Assembly (NCBI RefSeq): GCF_021462225.1
Contig: NC_061812.1
Span: 46,419,363 to 46,483,362 of the forward strand
Length of the DNA: 64,000 nucleotides
Direction of reading: 5' to 3'
Source: Girardinichthys multiradiatus
Lineage: Eukaryota > Chordata > Actinopteri > Cyprinodontiformes > Goodeidae
The notes beneath the pieces are model-generated. The model did no database searches and was not told where the DNA came from. It was given only the letters and a program-made list of their open reading frames with translations. Below, piece by piece: positions 11,190 to 23,889 of the stretch (its first letter is position 1; the number at the start of each line of letters is the position of its first letter). The position numbers were made by a program, and so were the translations under genes.

Positions 11190-12540
11190 GGTGTTCCCCC
11201 TTCACAAGAAGGTTGACCGGAGGGTGTGTTCCAACTATAGAGGGATCACACTCCTCAGCCTCCCTGGTAAAGCCTATGCCAGGGTATTGGAGAAGAGAGT
11301 CAAGCCAATAGTCGAACCTCGGCTTCTCGAGGAGCAGGGTTTACATCTCGGCTGTGGAACACTCTACCAGCTCTACACCCTCTGCAGGGTACTTGAAGGT
11401 TCATGGGAGTTTGCCTAAGGGGTCCACATGTGTTTTGTGGACCTGGAGATGGCATTCGACTGTGTCCCTGGCAGTACCCTGTGGTGGGTGCTCCAGGAGC
11501 ACGGAGTCGGGGGCCCTTTATTAGGTGCCATCCGATCTTTGTACAAGTGGAGCAGAGTTTGGTCTGTATTGCCGGCACTAAGTTGCACCTGTTCCCAGTG
11601 CATGTTGGACTTCAACAGGGCTGCCCTTTGTCACCGGTCCTGTTCATAACTTTTATGGGCAGGATTTCTAGGCGCAGCCAAGGGCCAGAGAGGGTCTGGT
11701 TTGAAGACCAGTGGATTTTGTCTCTTTTTTTTGCAGATGACATGTCCTGCTGGCCCCCTCTACTCAAGACCTACAGCATGCAGTGGGGCGGTATGCAGTC
11801 GAGTGTAAACGGCTGGGATGAAGTTCAGCTCCTCCAAGTCTGAGGAAAAGGGGTTCAACCAGAAAAGTTGGCTTGCCCTCTTCAGGTTGAAGGGGAGTTC
11901 CTGCCTCAAGTGGAGGAGTTCAAGTATCTTGGGGTCTTGTTCACGAGTGAGGGGAGAATGGAGCAGGAGATAGACAGAGGAAACGGTGCGGCTGCCACAG
12001 TAATGGGGACGCTGTGCCGGTCCGTTGTGATGAAGAGAGAGATGAGCCAAAAAGCGAAGTTCTCAATTTACCGGTCAGTCTACGTTCCTACCCTCACCTC
12101 CAGCCATGAACTTTGGGTCATGACCGAAAGAACAAGATCCCAGATACAAGCGGCTGAAATGAGCTACCTCCATAGGGTGGCACTCCATTAGAAATAGGGT
12201 GAGGAACTCGGCCATCCAGGAAGGGCTCAAAGTAGAGCTGTTGCTTCTCCACATCGAGAGGAGCCAGTTGAGGTGGCCCGGGCATCTATATTGGATGCCT
12301 CCTAGATACCTCCCTCAGGTGGTGTTCTAGGCACATCCCACCAGGAGTAGGGCCAGCCGACAACCCAGAACCTGCTGGAGGGACTATGTCTCTCGGCTGG
12401 CCTGGAAAAGCTTTGGGCTACCCCCGGAGGAGCTGGAGGAGGTGTCTGGGGAGAGGGAAGTCTGGGTGTCTCTACTGAGTCTGCTGCCCCCGCGACCCGG
12501 TTCCGGATAAAGCAGAAGATGACAAGTACGAGTACAAGTA
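11190..12540 (+). mobile_element. Rex3 relic, 5'-truncated RT to 3' end
   Basis: Plus-strand Rex3 sequence begins inside the RT domain with [20 protein letters not shown]. It runs through CFVDLEMAFDCVP, the [16 protein letters not shown] block and FADD-like remnants near 11730, then VEEFKYLGVLFTSEGRM and the C-terminal region, ending near 12530 with the Rex3 3'-terminal sequence (CGGATAAAGCAGAAGATGAC). Several frameshifts and stops split it into frames at 11116-11418, 11403-11843 and 11868-12191. Everything upstream of the RT mid-region is lost, the usual 5' truncation of a LINE. Inactive. Confidence 0.88.
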
Positions 12541-13518
12541 CATCTGGATGATACAGAGGAGAAATGGGAGAAGGTCATGTAGTCTGATGGGACTAACATT
12601 TATTTTTTAGAAAAAATCAGCTAAGCACTGCAATGCAGATGGTCTCTCCTGCTGGCCACTACCTAAAGCGAGTGACAAAGGAACAGCAGTGAGTTCAGTA
12701 GCAGTACACTATCAGAGCATTTAGAGAGTGCTTCACTGAATGCAACTAAAGCTGTAAGGGACACACGCATGAACAAAAGACTTTTCAAGAGTTTACAAAC
12801 ATGTAATGGAAGGCTGGCCTAATGTCACAGATGAGAGCTTAAGGGTTTATCACAAATGGAAAAAATGAGCTTTTAACTGAGAAAGGTTGTGTTTTGTGAG
12901 AGACCAGAGTAATTGTACCCTCAAAAATGAAAAAAGCTGTGTTGAAAGAAATTTACTCTGGTCACCAGGCAACAGTGAAATCCAAGACCTTGGCTTGTAA
13001 ATACATCTGGGGACCTAATTATTAGGCCCCCAATTTTTCTGCAGAGCATGTGAAAGTTGTCAGCTCGAGCAGATGATGCCACAGCAGGTGGTTCCTTAAC
13101 AGCATGTTCATAGTTGTGGTTGATTCACACACAAAATGGTTGGAGATATTTCGCATGTCACAAATAACATTACAAGCTACAATGACAAGGCTAAAGAGAT
13201 TGTTTGCTTCCTATGGACCTCCTGAACAAATAGTCACGGACAATGCCACAACTTTCACTTCTGAAAAACACAAAATGCCATTTTGCACACAACAAATGCA
13301 TCTGGAAACCCTGCAACAACTGCTTGGCAGAGAGCAGGGTCCCCACACCATGGTTAACATTAAGTTCAAGAACTTTCCAGGAACCAATTTCATCAAATCA
13401 AAGACCAAGTGTGGCAGCATTTACCTACTGCTGCTCAATCAATAAATTATTTTAATACAATACAAATTCAATACAAAAACTGAATGGCACAGATGTTGTT
13501 GGATACATGGATATGTCT

Positions 13519-13826
13519 AGTGATGGCGAGATGAGGCTTTATAGAAGCCTTGAAGCTCTTCAGCAAGTGTGTTGCAAATGGTTCATTTCTTGAAGCCTCA
13601 TATATGCTTCAAATGCTCACTATGGCCATCTAGTGGTGAATAAATAAATATTCGACAGGAAAAATTTGTCAAGTCTACATGTCTAATTGTATGAAATTTT
13701 GGACTTGAAAAGAAGGATATCTTGCCAAAATCAAACCCCATTTTGGGGCATTAGCTACGCAAATGAAGCTTCAAACATCACGTCTCTCCATTTTGACACT
13801 AGCTTCAAGAGGGGTCTTACATCACT
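13519..13826. repeat. Possible MITE nested inside the hAT
   Basis: Both ends carry AGTGATG in inverted orientation (13519 and ending 13826), with inner GAAGC/TTGAAGCT motifs also inverted. The interior is about 300 bp and non-coding. No clear target duplication is seen, so this is tentative. Confidence 0.35.
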
Positions 13827-14532
13827 GTTTTATTGAATTGTAGGTAATATAATGCAGCATGTTCAGAATATCTGTTTCACTTCAGCTAGTTTTAGACTCA
13901 AACACTTCTGTTTAAAGTGGCATGGCATAAGTGGCACAATATTAATATCAGGATTTAAACTTAGGCTCAGAGATACATTTAAACTATTCTCACAGTTAAT
14001 ATTCTTTAAGTCTTTGTTACCTTAACAAGTACAGGTGACACAGAATTGGCATAAACCCTGTTGTTTCATTCAGCAACCCAAACCATATCATGATATTACA
14101 CATAACAGGCATCTGTTAGGATGCCACTAGGCCAAAAACAATATAGTAATTTACAAAACAAAATAAATAAATAAAATTCTGAATATAAAAAATAACATTT
14201 AAAGTAAACGATACATTATTGCAGATCGGTCAACAGCTGATCACAGAAGGCTAGTTCAGTCTGCAGTTTTTTGTTTTTTTTAAGGGATGGTTAGTATGAT
14301 TTAACTAGTGCTATTATGATATTTGTCAACTATACAACATCCTGACGCAATGTACAGTCACGTTCAACCACTGATCCATCACTTGTACAGACCAAAGTAG
14401 GTTAACTGTAGGCTAATAATTTCTGAGACAACATAAGCAGCTAAAGAATGCCAACAACCAAATAGCTCCAAACACACATTGGGACTTCATTCATTCACAT
14501 TAGCAACTCATATGCAAATTTTAGGTAGTGAA

Positions 14533-14760
14533 CTAATGAATGAAATGAATCAATGAAATGAATGACTTTCCAGCTTTCAATTTCAAAAGCACCTTTTTGT
14601 GACAAACTGTGGCATGGCTGGACAATGTAGCTTCGCCCATGCTCTCGACTTTGATCGATTTGCAGCAGGCTCTGCACCTAGCTGAATGTTTGTTTTTTGG
14701 AACCTCTGACAACCACTCAGCATAGCTTTCTCTGCTAAGCCATGCATCCTGAAACTCCAT
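14533..14760 (-). pseudogene. hAT transposase N-terminus, BED-like zinc finger
   Basis: A 75-aa frame begins MEFQDAWLSRESYAEWL. Its zinc-binding pattern uses C29, C32, H49 and C53/H54, as in the BED-like fingers at the N-terminus of hAT transposases, where they bind the terminal repeats. The catalytic RNase H-like domain and dimerisation region are absent. It lies inside the hAT element at 13335-15069 and is oriented with it. Confidence 0.6.
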
Positions 14761-15868
14761 GCCTCTGATTCAACATGACTGGCAATTCATCAATTCACCC
14801 ATGAGAAAATTGCATGCACCAATGCATGTGCTGTTACGCACACAACTACGTTGACTACGTACAGCAAACACAAGAATGCAGTGCAGAACAAACAAAAACA
14901 ATGATACGTTGACAGTGGTCGTTACCATTTGAAATTTCAAACACCAAAACACATTTAAGGACCTTAATGTCAGGTGTCTTTTTTATGGCTGTTTTCAAAA
15001 ACTTTCCAGGGCCTTGAACTTTTTTAATTCACTAACTTTCAATGATTTCAGTGACCCGTGGGAACCCTGAGAGAGATCTTTTCAGACATTTAAAGTAGGC
15101 ATGAAAAGTTTGCCAAACAACCCTGCATCACTGAGAACAAACTACCGGTGTTTGTTACAGTATCGTACCACATCCAACTGCACTACGGGTCAGTCTCCGA
15201 CGGATTTGTTCCAGCACAGACACATCCTTACCAGACTAGATTTCATCAGGCACTTAAGAGTCTGTGCGTGCTATGTCAACAAAAAGTTCTACATGATCAC
15301 ATAGCTGTGAACCATTCCTTTGCTGTGGATGATGCGTTTTATCTTCGCAACACAGGGGTAGGAGTTCATAAGTGGATACCTGGACAGGTTGTAAGACAAA
15401 TGGGCCCAGTGTCTTATAGTCAAAGAGCGGAATTTGGCCACTGTGCACCGGCGACATGGAAATCAGCTATGTGCCCAAACTGTAGCTAAACCAGATAGTG
15501 TTAACCCTGAAACACAAAACACAAGAACAATATGATCTAAAAGTCACACCTTAGCAAAAAGCTTTGGACTCTGCAACCACTGGTGACCCCAGATCCTTCA
15601 CCTGATGTGAGGTGCTCCACACGGCTTTGCAAAAACACCAGAGATATCTTGAATAACACTTTGCTAGTTATGTTCTGATATCACTCATATTTGTGTTAAT
15701 GGTTACCTATGAGTTGAGGATGTTGAGATGAGCAACAACTTTTGAACTGCTAAGGTAAAATTGTATATTTTAGGTTATTACCTATTTTATAAAAAATACT
15801 GAAATGAGTAACCTATGTTGACGTTAGTTAAATACAAATGAAAATGGTATTCTCACCTAGAAAGGGGA

Positions 15869-16031
15869 TGATGTGGTGTATAAACACCCATGATGTATCT
15901 GAGTTGGTACAGTGTATTTACTCTGACGCAGTTGCGCATGTGCCAGCTCCCTTGGCTGTAACCATTTAAATGGCGCAGCAAAGATTACTAAAAAAAACCC
16001 GTCCAAGCTTCCTCATTATTAATACACTACA
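15869..16031 (+). repeat. Short 3' LTR of the gypsy element
   Basis: Starts TGATGTGGTG directly after the polypurine tract AGAAAGGGGA (15859-15868) and ends in ATACACTACA, giving TG...CA termini and about 163 bp. The placement downstream of the integrase C-terminus supports the call. No second LTR is present for comparison. Confidence 0.55.
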
Positions 16032-17469
16032 TTAACTAATAGGAAAATTCAACTGCAGAAAACACCCTCCAACCCAAATAGGTCAGCACTAAGACGGTTT
16101 TAGGCTAAATATTGCAGAACTAAACAATACTGTGTATCTCCAAATTTTAGATTTAGGGTTTAGCTACTCTTTAAGCAAAACCAGAAAACCAGAAAGCTGT
16201 GTTGACTGCTGTCACTCATGTCTTAAATGTAAAACAGGGACAAGAGTAAAAACTTAAATCCAATGTTCTGTTATATATTATATGGAGAACTTTGATACCA
16301 TGTAGCATATCTAAAAAGTCAATATTCAGCTGGACAAAAGTCAAATGCTGACAGCAGGCCACAGAGCAACCAAGTTCATCATAGTGAGCCAGCACCTCAA
16401 GGCTAAATAGTTGAATGGACATAAACAGACATATAGATAATATTCACCTAGTGTTCATTATCTGTAAATGCAGACAAACTAGGTGACAGAAGCCTGGTGG
16501 AAGGACATAAAGAGGGAGCTGATGTTGTGGGACACTTACAGACAAACCTCTCTGACTTTTGATCTATGCGCTCAAACAGCCCTCGTATATTTTTGCTACA
16601 TTTTGTCTGGAGAAGGTTGATAGTGGCACAACAGCTTTAATGTGTGAGTGCATCCCTGCAGATTAGACTACAGGTGCATTGTGCAACATAGTTAACAGGG
16701 AACGTTATCTAAAGCCAGAAAACTCCTGTGTGACATTAGAAAATTACGTCTTTTGGTTACTTACGTAAAGACTGAATATTTATTCCTAAGTTCAGTTTTC
16801 CTGCCTGGGAAATCCTACCAAGCAGAGATATATTTAACTTCTCATGTAAACTTTGAGCTAGTAGGAGCTACACCAGGTCAGCTAAATCATGGGAAATGGG
16901 ATAGGAATTTACAAAAATAATTACTTGTATAATACATTATTGTGATCATTATTTGATCTTGTCTTTCTCCAGGACAAAGCTATTAAAGGAGCTACGGTTG
17001 TTACAAACCAAATGTATTCTGTTTTCATCGCAAATACTGTAGTGCTGGCTAAGAGCTCATGTGTTAAGCTATGTTTCTTAAATGACGCAACTGAAGGAGC
17101 TACTGCTACTATTAACTATGTGTTCTTTTTCCATAACTTAGAAAGTAGCTCTAGTCCAGTGTGTCTGTGATTATTGTGTGCCTGCTTATGACATTTGCTA
17201 CATAGGGTGAAAATATCCTGGACATAGCCTACATCAACATTAGCTTTCAATTACTTTAGGTAACCTCACCTTGATTTCACAGATCCCCTATAGCAGTGTT
17301 AAACCCTGCACATAGGCATCTGCTAATTAGAGACATACCCTGAGTAAGGCAGTTGAGGGTTTGGTGTAACTGAGCCATGAATGCATTTCAGGCCTGTCAA
17401 TCACTACATGTGTATGAAAGTGTACCCAGGAACTCTAACACAAAAATGTCCAGAGAATGCCAGCTTCAT
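16032..17469. other. AT-rich intronic sequence, nothing recognised
   Basis: No exon, transposon protein or repeat family was recognised in this stretch. Confidence 0.45.
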
Positions 17470-19740
17470 CGAGAACACCACCACTCTATGTAAATGGAAA
17501 ACCCTCCAAAGAGGTATGTGGAATGCTGAGAGCATGGGATGCAGCAGAGTTCTACAAAGAATTTTAGACATATTTTGACACCAACATTCCACAGAATGTT
17601 GCATGAAACCAAGGGAAATCGCAGACTTCCACCAAATATAAATTCTGCCAACATTAGTCTCCTGTTAAAACCAGGCAAAGACCCTGTATTTCCTAGCTAT
17701 CGTCCCACATCCTTCCAATTAATTTTTCTTTACACAACTCCCTCAATATACAAATGCACTCAGGGAATATTACATATTTGGGTATCAATATTTCTCTTAG
17801 ATTGCCAGATTTAACAAAACTTTAAAAATAATGCTTTTTAAAAAACTGGAAGATGATCTTGCGAGATGGAAATATCTTCCCACAACAGTCATGGGAAGGG
17901 TTGCTCCAGTAAAAATTATGGTCTTGCCAAGAATTCATTACTTATTCTCAATGATCCCAAACAAATCGTCATCTGACTGGTTTAGATCTCTGGACTCCTC
18001 CATCACTAAATTGTTTTGGAAAGATAAACCTCCACTTATTAGCTTAAAAATGCTACAGAAGACCAAAGATGAAGGACTAGATCTCCCTAACTAAGTCTAC
18101 AATAAATTTCAAAATGGTTAAAACATAGTGCCCTAGACGAAACCTGGCTAGACATATTACAGACACTTTACAATGATATTAAGATTTCAAATTTAAATCT
18201 AAGCAGCATTTATGCTTTAAACCATCAATGTCAGCTCCTCTCTGACAGCATGGTGGGAGTTTCTAAAAATGACAGTCTTCATCGGGGGTCGTGTTAACCA
18301 AATATTTTCCATTTTTGACCATTTTATCCGAAGGTCATCTTACAAAAAAATAATATATGAAACTTCCCAGATTGGAGGTGTAAAGAATTTAATACCTAGA
18401 ACATATATTTGAAGGAATTCACTTCATCCCATTTGACAAATTAATTGTACAATATGGCATTGAGAAGAATGCATTTTTAGAATATAGATCTATAATAAAA
18501 AAAGACATTTAGGCTGGGTTATAAACGCAATCAAGTGAAATTACAGTCTAAAATACACAGGACACTGTCTAAAATAGATGAATCAACAGCCCTACCTATT
18601 ATGAAATGGGAGTCAACATTAATCAAATCTTCTGGTCTCAGGTATGTTTAGGAACTATTAAAATGACTAGTAACCCCACTTTACAATTAATACAATACAA
18701 AATCCTTCACAAAGTCCACTGTACAGGTCAACAGATGTTCAGGATGGGTTTTGCACCATCTAGTACATGCTTACAGTGCAGAGGCAATATACCTCAGAAT
18801 TACATCCACACACTATAGTTATGTACACCTGTTAAGAGGTTTGTGAAGACAAACCACATTGTATGTAATATTTCACCTTCCCCCTCAGTTTCCCTATTGG
18901 GCAACTAAGATGATGTCACCATGGAGACAAATTCAGTTCACATGGTTTTCACTGCCTAATATATCGCAAAAAAAACTATCCTCGTGAACTGGAAAAATAC
19001 AAATATACATAGTATTAACCAGTATAGAGTCCTCTTGTTGGATTACATTAGTCTTGAAAAAGCCGCTGCCTCCACATCAGATCAATCTCTCTTGGCTCCG
19101 CTGATCGCCAACATCTTCCGCACCCCTCAAAGTCAATCTTGGTGTCTAAGTTTTGTTCGGTTCTCAGGGCTTGATGCCTGTCTCTAGCCTTGGGTTCCTT
19201 GGGGCTCAGGGGTGCTGCGCCATTCACCCTGGGGTAGATGTCCTGGTGCTTACCTCCCTTGGTGCCTATTTGGGTCAGCTGTGGAGATGGCTCCCCAGGA
19301 GAACAGTTTGTCCCCCAGTCCTTCCCTTCTCATCACCAGTGACCTCCCCCATCCCACTACAACTCATGTAGGACCTTGTGGTGCGGGTGCATCATTGAGG
19401 TGCGGGGAGGGTTTTCCATCTTTGCGGTCCCATGGCAGCCTGGGTCCCAATTTTATTTTACAACTTAGACACTCACACTTATAACATTTTCAGGACATGC
19501 ACATGTAGGGACTTGGTGGTGGGCATATTATTAGTCTCACCTTTGGAGCCTGCCCCCAACCCTAGATGTTGTTACATTTAGACATTAAGGTTTTAGGGGG
19601 TGAGGGGTGTTGGTGCTGGCTGCTGTTCTGCAGGAGGGTAGATGTGCCAGATGCCCTCTTTCCCCACTCATTTTAAAGGCACAGTACAACAACACACATC
19701 AACACCATATTTGACCAGGAGGAGGAAGGCTTGGGTCTTT
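17470..19740 (+). mobile_element. L1-clade LINE relic, RT to 3' UTR
   Basis: Frame-broken plus-strand reading of an L1/Tx1-type LINE. A damaged AEFYKEF-like block lies near 17550. SLLLKPGKDPVFPSYRP (RT motif region) is at 17655-17715. KLEDDLARWKYLPTTVMGRV, IPNKSSSDWFRSLDS and KLFWKDKPPLISLKML are at 17840-18060. LQLIQYKILHKVHCTGQQMF with MGFAPSSTCLQC is at 18680-18780, the L1 C-terminal cysteine region. A GC-richer 3' UTR occupies about 19150-19740. The RT catalytic core between 17760 and 17830 is deleted. The related but opposite fragment at 59190-59425 belongs to the same broad clade. Confidence 0.75.
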
Positions 19741-19879
19741 CCACACCCACGTTCACTGTTTACCATCTGGGGTTGGAGGAGCGGGCCTTTCGGTCAGGGT
19801 CTGGGCTGGGGTTGAGTCGGCTCTGGGGAGTCAATTGTTGCTGGGGCTGGCGTTTAGGTTGTCTTTGGATTGTTTCGGA

Positions 19880-20311
19880 GTTTTTTGCTGGCTGGCTGGC
19901 TGGCTGGTAGGGAAACCAGTCTGCTTTTGATGACAGAATCATGGTGAGGGAAATTGTGTTTATAATGAATAGAAAGTCTGGTCAAACTTGAAGGGAGGGT
20001 TAATGGAGCTAAATACAGCCCTCTTTATGCATGATCCTAAACATGCATGGGGGGGGGGGACTAAATGGAAAGATCTCAATCAGGAAACTAACTGAAAAAG
20101 GTTTTACAAGAAGTAATGAACTAAGGGAATACACCTATCAATGAGCACAAAGAAGAGCTGATATGACAAAACTCAAAAGGCAACAATAAAACAGAATATG
20201 GCAAAACCTTTAGAACATAACCAAGAAAAATGCTTAAGAAGATGAACACAAATGAAAACCAAAACCTAACACCTCTGGATTGTGACACTGTTATGGCACT
20301 TATGTTTAGTT
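19880..20311. other. Simple repeats and unassigned intron sequence
   Basis: A (GGCT)n run lies near 19890-19910 and a G10 run near 20049-20059. The rest has no recognised content. Confidence 0.5.
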
Positions 20312-21230
20312 TTTCTTTTATTTTATTTGTTTATTGGATAGGGACAAGTATATACATTTTACATGACATGTGCTATAGCATTTGAAGCCATGGCTAATTT
20401 GAAAAGCTCCCCTAGAAGGGCCTATACACAACAATAAGAGCACACAATTAAGACACACCTAACAAAACGCATATAAACATTTTAGAATAAATTAGTTATG
20501 ATTACATGACTGGCTTCTTTTTAAAACACATTTAAGTTCAGATCTGAAATGTCCCCAGTCTGAATCCAGTTTGAGTTCAGGACTCAATGACTGTCCGAAA
20601 GATGTTTCTCTCAGAGACACTTGACTCCTCTCAAGGCTGATGGAAAATTAAGAGTCAGCCTAACCCAAATAATTATTGTTTTTCTGAATCTGGCTCCCCT
20701 GCACGGCCTTGATGGCTGGCTATCTTCAACCTCTCCTGGAAGTTATGTAAACATGACGCTCTGCTCCCTCTGCCCCCTCCCTTCCCTGAGGACATCTGTG
20801 GACCTGCTCAGAACTTTGTGGCCGGTTGATGAACATTCCAACATACCATCAAGGACAATGGCCTCTGGGACCGTACTTCATGGACTTATTTGCACACACT
20901 CACTTGCACACACACACATGCTCAAGATAAACATATGCACCCCCTCATACCACCTTCACCGTTCCCGGCATCATGATGTTTTGTAAACTTGTTGCTTCTT
21001 TGTGCTGAGGTTTTTGCAATCTCAAACTGTATCCTGCTAAGGATAAAGTGTGAAATATGACTTTTTTCCCTCTACTTACCTAATGTGGCCTCTTTTCTTA
21101 TCTAGCAAGGGCAGCAAAGCCTCGGTGACCCGTCCCCCCCTTGTCTTGTGTCATGATGTATGTTTGGATGGGTTGTACTGGAATTCTAATTTTCCCTCGG
21201 GGATCAATAAAGTATCTTTGAATTGAATGG
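20312..21230. repeat. LINE 3'-UTR relics, two orientations
   Basis: At 20312-20460 a fragment in minus orientation resembles a dispersed LINE 3' end around ATTGGATAGGGACAAG. At 20640-21228 a plus-oriented 3' UTR ends in CCTCGGGGATCAATAAAGTA followed by a TTGAATTGAAT tail, a common fish LINE terminus. No coding remnant is left, so the clade is uncertain. Confidence 0.55.
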
Positions 21231-22054
21231 AGCCCACTGCTCTAAGTGGATCTACAAGCTCACTGAGAACAGGAAGGGGTCGCTTGTGCAAACATTTAAA
21301 CATAAATTTTTAATTACAAAACTTTATAAAATTTTCAAAACTTAGTACATTAACTTCTGCAGATCATTGCAGTGGTGTTATCGAGCAGATTTTATATCTA
21401 GAACATTTAAAGCGCTGCTGTAACTCACTCTTAGTGGTTTGATTGTTGTGGCTGTTTCCTGGGACCACAAGGTTAAAAAATAACTCAGTTGAGAGGAAAA
21501 CATTAGCAGCAGGAAATGGCAAACAGTCTCTGATCATTCTAAAACTATATAAATTAGCTTTTTTAAATTTTCCATCCATTTTTGATATGTCTTTCAAATG
21601 TGGTGTGTCCAATATTAGAAATATTTGACCTCCTCAACCTGTTTTGATTTTTAAATGCAATTCCTCGGCAGGATGAATCCCGGAAGAAAAGCAAACTGAC
21701 GCTGTTTCACTGGCATTATTAGAAAGACACGGGCCCTTATTCACAAAGTTCTCTCAGAGAGCCAAGAAGTCTTAGCTTAAAAGTGATTCAGCCCGCTGCT
21801 GGGAGCAACTCTGAGTGAGGAGACAACAGAAATTCTTAGCTTACTGAGGATGCTGTAAAATGTTCAGGTAAAATCGGTGATAAAGGTTTCATAGGAAATA
21901 AGCTAATTATAAGTTCATATAAATTACAGTGAAACAAGATTTAAAAACAGAATTGACGATCAATCAGAATGTTAAGTTAGAGACATCAATAACGTGTGTA
22001 TTGAAATGGATTCCTTGAAAGTAGCAGGAAGTTATTTTATTTTTAAATAGAACT
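21231..22054. other. Intronic sequence, possible Harbinger-like end
   Basis: Mostly unassigned. GGGCCCTTATTCACAAAGTT near 21731 resembles a terminal motif of some fish Harbinger-type elements, but no partner end was found. Confidence 0.35.
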
Positions 22055-22429
22055 AGAAAAATTGCTGTTTCTGTGAAACAGCACGTGAGAATGCACGAAT
22101 GAACGAAGCAGAAGATGCTAAAAAACGTTTGAAAAAGTAATAAGCGATAATTAGCTGAAGAACATATGAAATAGAAGGAGGCAGAAAGAAAAGAAAGAGG
22201 ATTAAAAATAAGCAGAAAATTTGAATGCTGAATGAAGGAAGCAGAACATGCCAAAGCAATTTGAAAAAGTAAATATTTGCAAAAATGACCAACAATTAGC
22301 TGAAGAACACATGAAACAGAAAGAGGCAGAAAGGTGAAAAAGAAGCTAAAAATATAAACTGAATGAACGAAGCAGAAGATGCCAATAAGTATGACATAGT
22401 AAAAATGATCAACATTCCGTTAAAGAACA

Positions 22430-22620
22430 CAAGAAATAGAACAAGCCAGAAAGAAGAGAAAAGCAGAAAAGAAAGAGAAGAGAAAGAAACAGAAAGGATA
22501 GAAAGAGAAACAGGAAAAAGGGGGGAAAGAGGCAAAACGAATAGAAAGAGGAAGAAACGAGAAAAGAGAGACATGAAAAGGGAGGGACAGAAGCAGAGGG
22601 ATAGAAAGAGAGAAGCTAAA
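22430..22620 (+). repeat. Polypurine tract
   Basis: About 190 bp almost free of pyrimidines (AGAAGAGAAAAGCAGAAAAG and similar) within the leader module. A Lys/Glu/Arg-rich reading frame at 22363-22656 is a by-product of this composition. Such tracts can adopt triplex or other non-B structures (general knowledge). Confidence 0.75.
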
Positions 22621-22984
22621 ATGCTAACATTAACATATCGGCCATCACTACAATGAAGGCTGACATTTATTTACCCCTTCTAGTATACAAAAAGCGGTGT
22701 AAAAGCTGAAATTAGCTAAAATGCTAAGGCTAAATAAATGTTAATGTATTGAGACTAGCATGTTGGCTAATATTAACTCAGTCCATCTATAATGCTTAGT
22801 ACAGCCGATATGCAAAAGTCTATGAAATTGCCCTTTAAAATTATTCGTTCTTGTTCAGGTATTTGAACATCAGTAGAAGCTGTTTAAGCATCTGGCATCA
22901 AGTGGGCGCTGTTTTGTTGCTCCCCTGGGACCTATGAAGATGGTCTTACCATCATAAGTCACAGATTAGTGCTTTCTTACTGGT

Positions 22985-23868
22985 TCTGATTAATTTAGAC
23001 CTGGTTCTGATAGAGTGTTCCTAACCGGTTCTGACGGATATTTCTACCAGGTCCTGATGGGGCGTTCCTCTTGGTTCTGATGGAGTTTGGACTTGGTTCT
23101 GATAGAAGGTTCCTCCTGGTTCTGAAGGAGATTTGGACCTGGTTCTGGTAGAGTTTTCTTCCTGGTTCTGATAGTTTTTATGGAGTTATGATAGACTTTG
23201 GACCTGGTTCAGGTGGAGGTTTGTACATGGTTCTGATGAAGATTGTAACCAGGTTCTGATGGAGATTTGTATCTGGTTCTGATAGAGTTTGGCTCTGATT
23301 CAAATGGAGATTTGTTCCAGGTTCTGATGGATTTTGGACGTGGTTCTGGTAATTTTCTTCCTGGTTCTGATGGAGTTTGAACCTGGTTCTGATGGAACTG
23401 GTTCTGATGGAGATTTGTACCAGGTTCTGATTGAGAGTTCATCCTGGTTCTGATGAAGTTCTGGTCTGGTTCTGAAGGAGATTTGTTCCATTTTCTGATT
23501 AATTTTGGACCTGGTTCTGATAGAGGTTTCTTCCTCGTTCTGATTGAGTTTGGACCTGGTGCTGAAGGGGACTCCTCCTGGAAGGGAGATTTGTTCCAGG
23601 TTTTGATGGATGTTGGACCTGGTTCTGGTGGAGGGTCCCTATCTGGATTTGATGCAGTTTGGATCCGGTTCTGATGGAGATTTGTTCCAGGTTCTGATGG
23701 ACATTGGATTTGGTTCTGATAAGAGGTTTCTTCCTGGTTCCGAAAGAGTTTGGACCTGGTTCTGGTGTAAGACTCCTAACTGGTTCTGATGGAGATTTCC
23801 TTTTGGTTCTGATGGAGTTTGGTTCTGGTTCTGATAGAGATTTGTTCCAGGTTCTGATGTGCTAACAG
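22985..23868 (+). repeat. 22/23-bp minisatellite array 2a (plus orientation)
   Basis: About 38 imperfect units of the GGTTCTGATGGAGTTTGGAC type. Units alternate between a variant near 22 bp (ending TTTGGACCT) and one near 23 bp (ending TTTGTTCCA or TTTCTTCCT), so a dimer is close to 45 bp. Confidence 0.85.
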
Positions 23869-23889
23869 CCTATATGCCTATATGTCAGA

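Larger units (their letters stand above)
13335..15069 (-). mobile_element. hAT DNA transposon, 1,735 bp, nested in gypsy integrase
   Basis: The termini are CAGGGTCCCCACAC and, in reverse complement, CAGGGTTCCCACGG, a hAT-type inverted repeat. Subterminal AACTTTCCAGG motifs occur at both ends. The flanking 8-mers are GCAGAGAG and AGAGAGAT (5 of 8 identical), consistent with a decayed 8-bp hAT target duplication. Removing the element rejoins the gypsy integrase reading. The only coding remnant is a BED-type zinc finger at 14533-14760, so the copy is a deletion derivative. Confidence 0.78.
13104..15290 (+). pseudogene. Ty3/gypsy integrase, interrupted
   Basis: Retroviral-type integrase core. 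Asp of VVVDSHTKW and Asp of VTDNATTF correspond to the first two catalytic Asp residues (family knowledge). The region of the catalytic Glu is frame-damaged between 13260 and 13334. The reading up to CLAER at 13334 continues on the far side of the hAT as a TFK-like stretch and MKSLPNNPASLRTNY, which shows the two parts were once one gene. Frameshifts are present on both sides. Nonfunctional. Confidence 0.8.
12610..16031 (+). mobile_element. Ty3/gypsy retrotransposon 3' half, split by a hAT
   Basis: Order along the plus strand: the end of the RNase H region (HCNADGLSCWPLP, 12625-12665); the zinc-binding/linker part of integrase (12900-13080); the integrase core (VVVDSHTKWLEIF, then YGPPEQIVTDNATTFTSE) at 13104-13334; a hAT insertion at 13335-15069; the rest of integrase (NNPASLRTNYRCLLQYRTT, TGQSPTDLF) at 15070-15290; the integrase C-terminus (KWIPGQVVRQMGPVSY) near 15370-15420; a purine tract AGAAAGGGGA; and a short 3' LTR. 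It resembles the small-LTR Mag/Jule type known in fish, though that lineage call is tentative. Gag, protease and most RT are missing. Confidence 0.8.

Noticed and set aside
22363..22656. 97-aa Lys/Glu/Arg-rich open frame
   Set aside because: It is a translation of a polypurine tract inside the repeat leader. The composition explains it, and there is no codon conservation between module copies.
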